Assembly (NCBI RefSeq): GCF_014084105.1
Contig: NZ_CP048289.1
Coordinates: forward strand, 1,187,922-1,251,921
Origin: Streptacidiphilus sp. P02-A3a
GTDB taxonomy: Bacteria > Actinomycetota > Actinomycetes > Streptomycetales > Streptomycetaceae
DNA: 64,000 nucleotides
Direction of reading: 5' to 3'
In this document: positions 15,431 to 23,357 of the stretch, piece after piece
How positions within the stretch are numbered: the first letter of the stretch is position 1
Layout of the letters: each line of letters starts with the position of its first letter
Position numbers and translations under genes: made by a program
The notes under the pieces: model-generated
Told to the model about the DNA's origin: nothing
Databases searched by the model: none
What the model saw: the letters and a program-made list of their open reading frames with translations, nothing else

Positions 15431-16489
15431 ATGCCACGCCGCTCCGCGACGATGCTCGCCTCCACGATGCTGCTGATAGCGATCTTCTGCGCAGCAGTGC
15501 TGATCAAGGTGCCCTACTCCGAGATGAGTCCCGGGCCCACCTACAACACCCTGGGCAGCCAGGGCGGCCAGCAGGTGATCACGATCAGCGGCCACCGGAC
15601 GTACCCGACCAGCGGCAACCTCAACATGGTCACGGTCGAGGTCACCAACGCCGACTACCGGATGAACCTGGTCGAGGCGATCTCCGGCTGGCTCCAGCAC
15701 GCGGTGGCGGTCGTGCCCAGCAACACCCTGTACCCCAGCGGGCAGACCGAGCAGCAGTCCGAGCAGCAGAACGCGGAGGAGTTCACCGCCTCCCAGGACA
15801 GCGCCAAGACCGCCGCCCTCAAGGACCTGGGCTACCCGGTCGGCAGCGAGGTCGTGGTCTCGGCGGTGGTCGAGGGCAGCCCCTCGGTGGGCAAGCTCCA
15901 CGCCGGGGACGTGATCGTGGCGGTGGATGGCACCAAGGTGACCGACCCGAGCCAGGTGGCGCCGCTGGTGACCAAGCACCAGCCCGGCCAGAACGTGGTC
16001 TTCACGGTGGTCCCGCCCGGCAAGGGCGCGGGCGACACCCAGCAGGTCACCGTCACCACCGGGAAGAACCCGCAGACCGGCAAGGCCTACGTCGGCATCC
16101 AGCCGGACGTCGAGCACACCTTCCCGTTCAACATCAACATCAACCTGGGCGATGTCGGCGGCCCCAGCGCCGGGCTGATGTTCTCGCTCGGGATCATCGA
16201 CAAGCTCCAGCCGACCAACCTCACCGACGGCAAGTTCGTGGCCGGGACCGGGACCATCGACGACAACGGCATCGTCGGCCCGATCGGCGGTATCTCGATG
16301 AAGATGATCGCGGCACGGAACGCCGGGGCGCAGTACTTCTTCACCCCGACGGACAACTGCGCGGAGGCCGCCTCGGCCACCCCGTCCGGACTGCGGCTGA
16401 TCAAGGTGGACACCCTGGCCGGCGCGCTCGACGACCTCGCCGACATCCGCTCCGGCGACCTGTCGGCGCTGCCCGGCTGCGGGAAGTAG
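15431..16489 (+). CDS. YlbL-like PDZ-domain protein with Lon-type S16 protease domain
   Basis: 352 residues. One N-terminal transmembrane helix (about 8-26), a PDZ domain (about 135-215, SVGKLHAGDVIVAVDG) and a C-terminal Lon-type proteolytic domain. The catalytic serine is in GGPSAGLMF (about S246) and the lysine in GGISMKMIAA (about K290). The active domain faces outside the membrane. Its relative YlbL in Bacillus degrades a cell-division inhibitor after DNA damage; whether that applies here is inference. ATG 15431 gives MPRRSATMLAS with a typical basic N-terminus. Confidence 0.93.
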   Translation: MPRRSATMLASTMLLIAIFCAAVLIKVPYSEMSPGPTYNTLGSQGGQQVITISGHRTYPTSGNLNMVTVEVTNADYRMNLVEAISGWLQHAVAVVPSNTLYPSGQTEQQSEQQNAEEFTASQDSAKTAALKDLGYPVGSEVVVSAVVEGSPSVGKLHAGDVIVAVDGTKVTDPSQVAPLVTKHQPGQNVVFTVVPPGKGAGDTQQVTVTTGKNPQTGKAYVGIQPDVEHTFPFNININLGDVGGPSAGLMFSLGIIDKLQPTNLTDGKFVAGTGTIDDNGIVGPIGGISMKMIAARNAGAQYFFTPTDNCAEAASATPSGLRLIKVDTLAGALDDLADIRSGDLSALPGCGK

Positions 16490-16508
16490 CGCCGACCGGC
16501 CGCGCGGC

Positions 16509-17063
16509 TCACTCCTCGAAGGTGGTGAGCAGCGCCTCGGCCAGCCCCGGGACCAGCGCGGGGCCGGTCAGCACCTCGCGGGCGGAGTCCTTCTCGCGCA
16601 GCCGCAGCGCGGTCTCGCGGGTGCCGTCCCGCAGCACGGCCACGGTCATCCGGACCTCCTGCCGGTCCGGGTGCCGGGCCACCCACGCGGTCAGCTCCTT
16701 CTCGGAGAGGCCCGTCGGCAGCTTCGCCTCGGCGGTCGGCGGCAGCATCAGCCGCTCCACCACCAGTGCGCAGCCCGCCACCGCGTCCGGCCAGGCGACG
16801 GTGCCGAGGAACTGGTCCAGGGCCTGACCGGACGGCAGTTCGTCCTGCTCGATCGGGGTGAGCTGGCCCTCCGGGCCCGGCTCCAGGCCCAGCTGGCGGG
16901 CGATGCCCGGCTCGTTCTTCAGCAGCGCGGCCGTGTCGACCAGGGCGAACAGGCGGGCGGGCTGGTCCCAGCCGAGTCCGGCGGCGTACTCGTCGAGTTC
17001 GAGCACGGCGCGGGTGATCGGGCGGGCGGCGGGAGGCAGGGCCTCGGCGGCGGTGTCGGACAT
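16509..17063 (-). CDS. PPA1309 family conserved actinobacterial protein
   Basis: 184 residues, acidic and cytoplasmic. Segments such as VLELDEYAAGLGWDQPARLFALVDT and ALDQFLGTVAWPDAVAGCAL match the conserved PPA1309 family, whose function is not known. The C-terminal half (VARHPDRQEVRMTVAVLRDG) is well ordered. ATG 17063 is preceded by GATGGAGG. It converges with the Lon-like protease gene; only 19 bases separate the stops. The two initiator tRNA genes lie upstream on the other strand. Confidence 0.85.
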   Translation of the reverse strand: MSDTAAEALPPAARPITRAVLELDEYAAGLGWDQPARLFALVDTAALLKNEPGIARQLGLEPGPEGQLTPIEQDELPSGQALDQFLGTVAWPDAVAGCALVVERLMLPPTAEAKLPTGLSEKELTAWVARHPDRQEVRMTVAVLRDGTRETALRLREKDSAREVLTGPALVPGLAEALLTTFEE

Positions 17064-17172
17064 GCCTCCATCCTCACATGCCACCCGGCGTCGGCCGAGC
17101 CCCGCCCGGGCCGCCGGGAGCCCGCCTGGTGCGGGCCGCTGACCTGCGCATGCTATGGTTGCAACACAACGA

Positions 17173-17246
17173 CGCGGGGTGGAGCAGCTCGGTAGCTCGC
17201 TGGGCTCATAACCCAGAGGTCGCAGGTTCAAATCCTGTCCCCGCTA
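17173..17246 (+). tRNA. tRNA-fMet (CAT), initiator, copy 1
   Basis: A 74-base cloverleaf: acceptor CGCGGGG with CCCCGCT, anticodon loop CTCATAA flanked by three G:C pairs (GGG/CCC), T-loop TTCAAAT. The unpaired C1:U72 end and the three G:C pairs are marks of an actinobacterial initiator tRNA. CCA is not encoded. Confidence 0.95.
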
Positions 17247-17254
17247 CTCGCAGT

Positions 17255-17288
17255 CGGAAGGCCCGGTGCATCAGCACCGGGCCTTCCG
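17255..17288 (+). terminator. Terminator of tRNA-fMet copy 1
   Basis: A perfect 15-bp stem (17255-17269 with 17274-17288) and loop ATCA, nine bases after the tRNA. Confidence 0.85.
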
Positions 17289-17371
17289 TGCGTCCGGGAT
17301 CGGGTGGCGTCCGGGGGCCGGGTGGTCGCGCGGCCCGGCGGCCCGGCGGGGGTGCGCTCGGGGCAATGGAT

Positions 17372-17401
17372 TTGCGCTGGTCATCCCGGCCACGCTACGG
17401 T
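17372..17401 (+). promoter_or_regulatory. Promoter of tRNA-fMet copy 2
   Basis: TTGCGC (17372-17377), 18-base spacer and TACGGT (17396-17401), 13 bases before the tRNA. Copy 1 has TATGGT at the same place but a poorer -35. Confidence 0.45.
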
Positions 17402-17414
17402 TACACCACAACGA

Positions 17415-17488
17415 CGCGGGGTGGAGCAGCTCGGTAGCTCGCTGGGCTCATAACCCAGAGGTCGCAGGTTCAAATCCTGTCCCCGCTA
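17415..17488 (+). tRNA. tRNA-fMet (CAT), initiator, copy 2
   Basis: Identical in all 74 bases to copy 1, with the same C1:U72 mismatch and three G:C pairs under the anticodon loop. Confidence 0.95.
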
Positions 17489-17496
17489 CTCGCAGT

Positions 17497-17530
17497 CGGA
17501 AGGCCCGGTGCATCTGCACCGGGCCTTCCG
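17497..17530 (+). terminator. Terminator of tRNA-fMet copy 2
   Basis: A perfect 15-bp stem (17497-17511 with 17516-17530) and loop ATCT. The 267 bases from here to the TPR gene hold a small inverted repeat (17625-17640) and nothing else I can name with confidence. Confidence 0.85.
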
Positions 17531-17797
17531 CTTGTCCGCAGTCCGGCTGGTGTGGGGATCGGATCTTTTGGTTGTCACTTCAATCGCCCGTTCCGGTAGT
17601 GAATCTGACGGAACGTCTAACCTGCTTCCCAGCAGGGAAGACGGGCTCGTGAGGCGGCTGCCGTCCCCGTGGCGGCGTCAGAAGCCAGGCCGGGTGGCCG
17701 CGTTGCGAGGTTGATGTGTCGCGAAATCGACAAAGCGCTGAAGTAACCTCTACCACTGGGGTATACCAGGAGTACGCGGGTTGCGGGTGGTGCGACG

Positions 17798-20008
17798 ATG
17801 AGCCCCATGGGGGACGGTGCGAGGCCGGAAAGCGGCTATGAGCTCCGGTGCGTGCCAGGGATGCCCAGGGACCCGGCGGACGCAGGAGCCGACATGTCGA
17901 TGATCTCGGGAGCAGGGCCAGGAGTCGGACGCGACGACCCGCAGCGGGCGGGCCGGCTGCCGCTGCAGCGTGCCCGCACGGGCCAGGCGGACGACGCCGA
18001 CGTCGACGTCACGGTCGAGATGAGTGCCGAGGAGAAGGCCCGCTACGCCGCCGCGCTGGGCGAGTTCGGCGGCCCCGGGGCCGACCGCGAGGACGAGCCG
18101 GAGCACTTCGACGAGCCGGAGCACTTCGAGGAGTCCGAGTACGCCGACGGCTCGGAGCCGGACGCCCGGCCGCAGCCGGCCGCGACTCCGGGCCGCTTCG
18201 CCCGGGTCGAGCGCCAGGAGCGGCCGGACCACCCGGGCGCCGAGCCGGGCCGGGAGCCCGCCTGGGCGGGCCGTGAGGACGCCGACGGCGAGCCAGACGA
18301 GGAGAGCGACGCACCCCGGTTCCGGACCTTCGAGTCCGCCCTGGCCGCCCGCGAGCAGGCCGCGCTGGAGGCCCGCTGCCGGGCCGCCGCCGAGGAGGAC
18401 CCGCAGGCCGCCAGCCTGCTCGGCTCGCTGCTGCTGCGCCGGGGCGACCTGGACGAGGCGGAGGTCCACCTGCGCCGCGCCGCCGCCGCCGGGCTGCGCG
18501 CCGGAGCGAACAACCTGGGCGTGCTGCTGCACCAGCGCGGACGCCGGGACGAGGCGGCCGACTGGTGGCGGGAGGCGGCGGTCGCGGGGAGCGCGCCCGC
18601 GGCGCACGCCCTCGGTCTGCACCTGCGCGACCGGGGTGACGAGCCCGGCGCCGAGTACTGGCTGCGCCAGGCGGCCGAGCAGGGCCACACCGGCGGTGCC
18701 TACGCCTACGCCGACCTGCTGGAGCACCAGCGGGAGGGCGGGCAGGCCGAGCGGTGGTTCCGGGCCGCCGCCGACGCCGGGCACCGGGAGGCCGCCTACC
18801 GGCTCGGCCGGCTGCTGGAGGCGAACGGCGAGACCGCCGAGGCGGAGCCGTGGCTGCGGCAGTCCGCCGCGCGCGGACACGCCGGGGCCGCGCTGCGGCT
18901 CGGCGTCCAGCTGGAGCGGCGCGGCGACCGGGAGGAGGCCGCCCGCTGGTACCGGCAGTCCGCCCAGGGCGGCGAGCCGCGCGCGGCCTGCGCGCTGGGC
19001 TTCCTGCTGCGCGACGACGGCGACGAGGTCGGCGCGGCCGACTGGTGGCGGGAGGCCGCCGACGCGGGCGACGGCAACGCCGCCAACGCGCTGGGCGCGC
19101 TGCACGCCTCCTGGGGCGAGCCGGGCATGGCCGAGCAGTGGTACCGCACCGCGCTGGCCGCCGGGGACCACAACGGCGCCTTCAACCTGGGCCTGCTCTG
19201 CGCCGCCGACGGCCGCGAGGCCCAGGCCGAGCAGTGGTACCGGCAGGCCGCGTACGCGGGGCACCGGGACGCCAGCAACGCGCTCGCGGTGATGCTGTTC
19301 CAGCGCGGGGACACCCCCGGCGCGGAGCCGTGGTTCTCCAAGGCCGCCGAGGCGGGCAGCGTGGACGCGGCGTTCAACCTGGGCATCCTCTACGCGGGCC
19401 GGGGCGACCAGCACGACGCCCAGGAGTGGTACGCCCGCGCGGCGGCGGGCGGGCACGCCGAGGCGGCGTTGCAGCTCGCGGTCGCCAAGGAGCGGCGCGG
19501 GGACCTGACCTCGGCGGCGGTGCGCTACCGCCAGGCCGCCGAGGGCGGCTCGGCGGAAGCGGCCTTCCGGCTGGCGGTGCTGCTGGAACGGGCGGCCGAG
19601 GACCGGTTCGAGGGCGAGGTCGAGCGCTGGTACGCGGCGGCGGCCGAGGCCGGGCACAACCGCGCCCAGGTGCGGGTCGGCGTCCGGGCGGCCGAGCGCG
19701 GCGACACCGGGACGGCCGAGCACTGGTACCGGCGGGCGGCGGAGGGCGGCAGCCGCAGCGCGGCGTTCAACCTGGGGCTGCTGCTGGCCCGGGAGGGCAG
19801 CGAGGCCGAGGCGATGCTCTGGTACACCCGCGCGGCGGACACCGGGCACGGGCGCGCGGCGCTGCGGCTGGGACTGATCGCGGCCCGGCGCGGGGACCTG
19901 GTCCAGGCCCGGACCTGGTGCACCCGGGCGGCCGAGGACGGCCCGCAGGACGTCTCCGAGCGCGCCACCCGGCTGCTGGAGGCGCTGCGCGCGGATCTCA
20001 GCGCGTAG
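17798..20008 (+). CDS. Large tetratricopeptide/Sel1-like repeat protein
   Basis: 736 residues. The first about 170 residues are acidic and disordered (EDEPEHFDEPEHFEESEYAD). The rest is built of about 15 helix-turn-helix repeats of 34-36 residues with the pattern W/YYRxAAExGHxxAAxxLGxLLxxRGD, intermediate between TPR and Sel1. Such solenoids serve as protein-binding scaffolds. No signal peptide or membrane segment is seen. The start may be ATG 17798 or the inner ATG 17894 (MSMISGAG). It converges with the Fur-family gene. The partner is unknown. Confidence 0.85.
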   Translation: MSPMGDGARPESGYELRCVPGMPRDPADAGADMSMISGAGPGVGRDDPQRAGRLPLQRARTGQADDADVDVTVEMSAEEKARYAAALGEFGGPGADREDEPEHFDEPEHFEESEYADGSEPDARPQPAATPGRFARVERQERPDHPGAEPGREPAWAGREDADGEPDEESDAPRFRTFESALAAREQAALEARCRAAAEEDPQAASLLGSLLLRRGDLDEAEVHLRRAAAAGLRAGANNLGVLLHQRGRRDEAADWWREAAVAGSAPAAHALGLHLRDRGDEPGAEYWLRQAAEQGHTGGAYAYADLLEHQREGGQAERWFRAAADAGHREAAYRLGRLLEANGETAEAEPWLRQSAARGHAGAALRLGVQLERRGDREEAARWYRQSAQGGEPRAACALGFLLRDDGDEVGAADWWREAADAGDGNAANALGALHASWGEPGMAEQWYRTALAAGDHNGAFNLGLLCAADGREAQAEQWYRQAAYAGHRDASNALAVMLFQRGDTPGAEPWFSKAAEAGSVDAAFNLGILYAGRGDQHDAQEWYARAAAGGHAEAALQLAVAKERRGDLTSAAVRYRQAAEGGSAEAAFRLAVLLERAAEDRFEGEVERWYAAAAEAGHNRAQVRVGVRAAERGDTGTAEHWYRRAAEGGSRSAAFNLGLLLAREGSEAEAMLWYTRAADTGHGRAALRLGLIAARRGDLVQARTWCTRAAEDGPQDVSERATRLLEALRADLSA

Positions 20009-20054
20009 CGCTCGGGGCGCGGCGGGGGATTCGGGTCCCGGCGGGCCCCGCCGC

Positions 20055-20471
20055 TCAGGCGGTGGCGCAGGCCGGGCAGATGCCCCGGTAGGTGACCTCG
20101 ACGTCGGCGATGGCGAAGCCGAAGCGCTCGTCGGCCGGGAGGGCCGCGATCGGGTCGCCGCTGGGGTGCACGTCGCGGATGGTGCCGCAGCGGGAGCAGA
20201 CCAGGTGCTGGTGGGCGTGGTGGGCGTTGGGGTCGTAGCGCTTGGCTCGCCCGTCGGTGCTGACCTCCAGCACCTCACCGAGGCTGACCAGCTCGCCGAG
20301 GGTGTTGTAGACGGTGGCGCGGCTGATCTCCGGCAGCAGGCCCACCGCGAGGGCGTGCACCTCGTCGGCCGTGAAATGTACATGGTCCCCATCGAGCACC
20401 TGGGCCACGACCCTCCGCTGCGCGGTGAGTCGCCAACCACGCTCTCGGAGGCGTTCCAGCAGGTCACTCAT
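20055..20471 (-). CDS. Fur family transcriptional regulator (PerR/CatR-like)
   Basis: 138 residues. N-terminal winged helix (ISRATVYNTLGELVSLG is the recognition part), the metal-binding histidine segment HHAHQHLVC and two CxxC zinc pairs (CSRC, CPAC). Lengths and motifs fit the Fur superfamily, nearest the peroxide-sensing PerR/CatR branch, but metal specificity cannot be fixed by eye. No catalase gene is adjacent. A perfect 7-3-7 palindrome 54 bases upstream of the start is a likely autoregulatory site. ATG 20471 chosen; an upstream extension of the frame lacks a ribosome site. Confidence 0.9.
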   Translation of the reverse strand: MSDLLERLRERGWRLTAQRRVVAQVLDGDHVHFTADEVHALAVGLLPEISRATVYNTLGELVSLGEVLEVSTDGRAKRYDPNAHHAHQHLVCSRCGTIRDVHPSGDPIAALPADERFGFAIADVEVTYRGICPACATA

Positions 20472-20524
20472 GAGGCCAGGGTAACAGCGGCCCGGAGGAA
20501 GTTCGATGTTGGTGCGCATATTGA

Positions 20525-20541
20525 CTTAGACGATGTCTAAG
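20525..20541. promoter_or_regulatory. Palindromic Fur-family box
   Basis: CTTAGAC-GAT-GTCTAAG is a perfect 7-3-7 dyad in a locally A/T-rich stretch between the Fur-family gene and dedA. TTGACT overlaps its left edge. Size and spacing suit a Fur/PerR dimer. Confidence 0.6.
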
Positions 20542-20587
20542 ATAAGGTCTCCATAAGCGTACGGCGAACCCGCCCCACCCCTGAGCC

Positions 20588-20628
20588 GCGAGCCCCCGGA
20601 CCTGGAACCAACCGGTCCGGGGGCTCGC
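20588..20628 (-). terminator. Hairpin after dedA
   Basis: A perfect 15-bp stem (20588-20602 with 20614-20628) and an 11-base loop, 20 bases downstream of the dedA stop. Confidence 0.7.
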
Positions 20629-20647
20629 ACCCAGCCGTCCGCGCGGC

Positions 20648-21346
20648 TCAGCCCGCCGCGTGCTCGCCGAGCGTGGGCTGCTGCTCCGGGGACTCGACCT
20701 CGGACTCGCCGTCGCCGTCGCCCTCGAACCGGGCGGCGGCGCGCTTCTCCGAGCGGCGCTTGAGGTAGAGCAGGCCGCCGACGCCCACCGCGATCACGCC
20801 GACCAGGATCCAGCTCGCGGTGTTCGCGTAGGACTCGACCTTGTGCCAGCTCGCCCCGGCGTAGTAGCCGATCAGCGTGAACGCCGTCGCCCAGACCGCG
20901 CCGCCGAGCATGTTCCACACCGCGAAGGTGCGGTAGCGCATGTCCGAGACCCCGCACAGCCCCGGCACCAGGGCCCGCAGCGCCGCCGCGAACCGGCCCG
21001 CGAAGACCGCCCGGCCGCCGAGCCGGGCGATCAGGTCCTTGCTCTGCCGGATGTGCGCGGGCTTCAGCAGCTTGTGCGGGATCCGGTTCAGCAGCGCGTC
21101 GCCCCAGCGGCTGCCCACCGCGTAGCCGATGCTGTCGCCGACGATCGCCCCGGCGATCGCGGCCACCAGCACCAGCCACAGCGGGTTGGTGTGGTTGTAC
21201 GCGGTCAGTCCGCCGATCACCACGGCGCTCTCGCCGGGGATCACGAAGCCCAGGAAGACCGACGACTCCAGGGCCGGCAGCAGGAAGACGGCGATCAGCA
21301 CCAGCGTGCCGTTGAGCGCCAGCAGGTGGTCGCTGATCCAGGACAC
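20648..21346 (-). CDS. DedA family membrane protein
   Basis: 232 residues with four to five membrane segments. It has the DedA/SNARE-associated signature: ESSVFLGFVIPGESAVVIGG near the N-terminus and the conserved GRFAAALRALVPGLCG block. DedA proteins act in lipid flipping and membrane homeostasis. The C-terminal 35 residues are polar and acidic. The start is GTG 21346 (reading VSWISDH) with AGGATT upstream. hisN lies 110 bases upstream on the same strand. Confidence 0.92.
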   Translation of the reverse strand: MSWISDHLLALNGTLVLIAVFLLPALESSVFLGFVIPGESAVVIGGLTAYNHTNPLWLVLVAAIAGAIVGDSIGYAVGSRWGDALLNRIPHKLLKPAHIRQSKDLIARLGGRAVFAGRFAAALRALVPGLCGVSDMRYRTFAVWNMLGGAVWATAFTLIGYYAGASWHKVESYANTASWILVGVIAVGVGGLLYLKRRSEKRAAARFEGDGDGESEVESPEQQPTLGEHAAG

Positions 21347-21456
21347 CAGGAATCCTCCGCTTGGGACCGGCTAGCAGGACGGGAAGGTACGACGGGAAGC
21401 TATGAGCAGACCATCCCACCGTACTGGAGTGCTGGTCCGGCGCCGGAGCGGTCGCC

Positions 21457-22248
21457 CTAGCCGAGCCGCTGTAGCAGCTCGCCGTGCAGCAGGCCGTTGG
21501 AGGCCACCGCGTTGCCGCCGTGCACGCCCGGGATGCCGTCCAGACCGGTGAACCGGCCCCCGGCCTCCTCCACGATCACGCAGTTCGCGGCCATGTCCCA
21601 GATGCTCAGCTCCGGCTCGGCGCAGATGTCCACCGAGCCCTCGGCGACCATCATGTAGGGCCAGAAGTCGCCGTACGCGCGGGTGCGCCAGCAACTGCGG
21701 GAGAGGTCGAGGAAGGCGCCGAGCCGGTCCCGCTCCTCCCAGCCGGTCAGCGAGGAGTACGCGAAGGAGGCGTCCTCCAGCCGGGACACGTCGGAGACCT
21801 GCATCCGGGTGGCCTTGGTCAGGCCGCGGCCGGTGAACGCGCCCACCCCCCGGGCGGCCCACCAGCGGCGGCCGAGCGCGGGGGCGGAGACCATGCCGAC
21901 GACCGGCTGGTCGCCGTTCGGGCCGAGCTCCATCAGCGCGATCAGGGTGGCCCAGACCGGGACGCCGCGGATGTAGTTCTTGGTCCCGTCGATGGGGTCG
22001 ATCACCCAGCGCCGCGGGCCGTGGCCGGTGCTGCCGTACTCCTCGCCCATGACCGCGTCGCGCGGGCGGGCGCGCTGCAGGTCGTTGCGGAGCAGTTCCT
22101 CGACCGCCTTGTCGGCGTCGCTGACCGGGGTGAGGTCCGGCTTGGTGTCGATCTTCAGATCGAGCGCCTTGAAGCGGTCCAGGGTCACCGAATCGGCGTG
22201 GTCCGCGAGCACATGGGCAAGGCGAAGATCGTCGTGGTAGTCGGCCAT
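21457..22248 (-). CDS. hisN: Histidinol-phosphatase, inositol-monophosphatase type
   Basis: 263 residues. Metal and phosphate motifs of the Mg-dependent IMPase family are complete: GEEYG, DPIDGTKNY and the late WDMAANCVIVEEAGG. Actinobacteria use this enzyme class for the histidinol-phosphate phosphatase step of histidine synthesis, and the sequence resembles HisN (for example the preceding TPVSDADKAVEE). No other his gene is near. ATG 22248 is divergent from the MarR gene, with 71 bases between. Confidence 0.88.
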   Translation of the reverse strand: MADYHDDLRLAHVLADHADSVTLDRFKALDLKIDTKPDLTPVSDADKAVEELLRNDLQRARPRDAVMGEEYGSTGHGPRRWVIDPIDGTKNYIRGVPVWATLIALMELGPNGDQPVVGMVSAPALGRRWWAARGVGAFTGRGLTKATRMQVSDVSRLEDASFAYSSLTGWEERDRLGAFLDLSRSCWRTRAYGDFWPYMMVAEGSVDICAEPELSIWDMAANCVIVEEAGGRFTGLDGIPGVHGGNAVASNGLLHGELLQRLG

Positions 22249-22319
22249 GCCCTGAACAGTAACGATCGCGGCTGGCCGGGGCCAGCCTCGGAGCCGTCGG
22301 GCCGTCTAGGCTGGGCCGC

Positions 22320-22796
22320 ATGGGCTCCCAGGGCAGCGCGGGTGTGGACGACCGGGAACTCGTCACCTGGTGGGGGCTGGTGGTCGAGGCGTACGAGCGG
22401 ACCGGACGGCTGGTCGCGGTCGGCCCGGTGGCGGGGGTGGACCTGCCCGGCCCCTGGTTCGAGGTGCTGCTGCGGCTGCTGCGCACCCCCGGGCAGCGGC
22501 TGACGATGACGCAGCTGGCCCGGGAGACCACGCTGACCAGCGGTGGCTTCACCAAACTCGCCGACCGGATGGTGCGGACCGGGCTGATCGAGCGTCAGTC
22601 CTCGCCGGAGGACCGCCGGGTGACCCACGTGCTGCTGACCGCCGAGGGGCGGCGGGTCGGCGAGGAGGCGCAGCGGCGGCACGTGGCCCTGCTCCGGGAG
22701 CACTTCCTCGGGCCGTTGGGGGAGGAGCGGGCCGGGCGGGTCGCCGAGCTGATGCGGGCGCTGCGGGACGCCAACACCCCGCCGCCGGGCCAGTGA
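22320..22796 (+). CDS. MarR family transcriptional regulator
   Basis: 158 residues. Winged helix with MTQLARETTLTSGGFTKLAD as the DNA-reading part and the basic wing SSPEDRRVTHVLLT, a well-kept MarR signature. Target unknown; the convergent SMR transporter gene and the divergent hisN are the nearest candidates. ATG 22320. The stop codon lies in the first unit of a tandem repeat. Confidence 0.9.
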   Translation: MGSQGSAGVDDRELVTWWGLVVEAYERTGRLVAVGPVAGVDLPGPWFEVLLRLLRTPGQRLTMTQLARETTLTSGGFTKLADRMVRTGLIERQSSPEDRRVTHVLLTAEGRRVGEEAQRRHVALLREHFLGPLGEERAGRVAELMRALRDANTPPPGQ

Positions 22797-22862
22797 ACCG
22801 CCCGCCGGGCCGGTGAACCGCCTCTTGGGCCGGTGAACGTACCGCCGCCGGGCCGGTGAACG
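22779..22862 (+). repeat. Four ~20-nt tandem repeats at the end of the marR-like gene
   Basis: Units starting near 22779, 22801, 22821 and 22841 share GGGCCGGTGAACCG. The first carries the gene's TGA stop, so the stop context has been copied three times downstream. Confidence 0.7.
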
Positions 22863-22868
22863 CTCCGG

Positions 22869-23192
22869 CTAGTGCTCCATGCCGCTGAGCTGGAGGCCGA
22901 CCACCCCGGCCAGCACCAGGCAGATCGACACGATCTTCAGCACGGAGACGCTGTCGCCGAGCCAGACCATGCCGTAGATCGCGGTCCCGGCCGCGCCGAT
23001 GCCGGTCCAGACCGCGTAGGCGGGACCGACGTCCAGGCTCTTCAGGGCGGCGGTGAGCAGTCCGAAGCTGCCCGCACCGAAGATGGCGAAGCCGACGACC
23101 GGCCAGGGCCGGGTGAATCCGTGGCTGAGCTTGAGGCAGACGGCGAAGCCGGTCTCCAGGAATCCCGCGATGATCACCATCGCCCAGGCCAT
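22869..23192 (-). CDS. Small multidrug resistance (SMR) family transporter
   Basis: 107 residues, four membrane helices. The conserved glutamate sits in GFLETG of helix 1 (about E13). The helix-3 part PAYAVWTGIGAAGTAIYG and helix-4 part KIVSICLVLAGVVGLQL are typical of the SugE/EmrE-like family that exports guanidinium or quaternary ammonium cations by proton antiport. The gene stands alone, so it is probably a homodimer. ATG 23192 is chosen over GTG 23198 because AGGGAG lies seven bases before it. Confidence 0.92.
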   Translation of the reverse strand: MAWAMVIIAGFLETGFAVCLKLSHGFTRPWPVVGFAIFGAGSFGLLTAALKSLDVGPAYAVWTGIGAAGTAIYGMVWLGDSVSVLKIVSICLVLAGVVGLQLSGMEH

Positions 23193-23357
23193 GCACACAC
23201 TCCCTCGCCGACCGTGCCCGCCCGGTCGCGGAGCGCGCCGGTGATCACATGGTCGCGTGGGATCCGGGCGTCGGCATCCGGAGGCGTCCCGGAGGTGTCC
23301 CGCAGGGGGGCCGCAGGGCGTCCGGATCCGTCCGCCCCCGGCCCCCCGGCGGGGCGG

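Larger units (their letters stand above)
17152..17288 (+). repeat. 137-bp duplicated unit, copy 1 (promoter, tRNA, terminator)
   Basis: Runs from the -10-like TATGGT (17154-17159) to the end of the terminator. It matches 17394-17530 base for base except for four positions: three in the promoter region and one in the terminator loop. Confidence 0.9.
17394..17530 (+). repeat. 137-bp duplicated unit, copy 2
   Basis: Same unit as 17152-17288 with four substitutions and no length change; the copies start 242 bases apart. Confidence 0.9.

Noticed and set aside
12650..16117. 1,155-codon open frame on the minus strand
   Set aside because: It is antisense to the epimerase-like gene, moaE and the PDZ protease gene, all of which have clear domains; no motif is seen in the shadow.
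17173..17488. tRNA duplication as an attachment-site pair
   Set aside because: The duplicated unit includes the promoter as well as the 3' end, and only 242 bases separate the copies with no cargo, so it is a simple tandem duplication.
17531..17797. Short ORF 17649-17714 (21 codons) after the tRNA repeat
   Set aside because: A GGGAAG-like site precedes GTG, but the peptide is Arg/Pro-rich and of the kind expected by chance; not supported without conservation.
17750..20467. 905-codon minus-strand frame
   Set aside because: Antisense to the TPR gene and overlapping the Fur gene in another frame; its repeated GLRPxxR pattern mirrors the TPR repeats.
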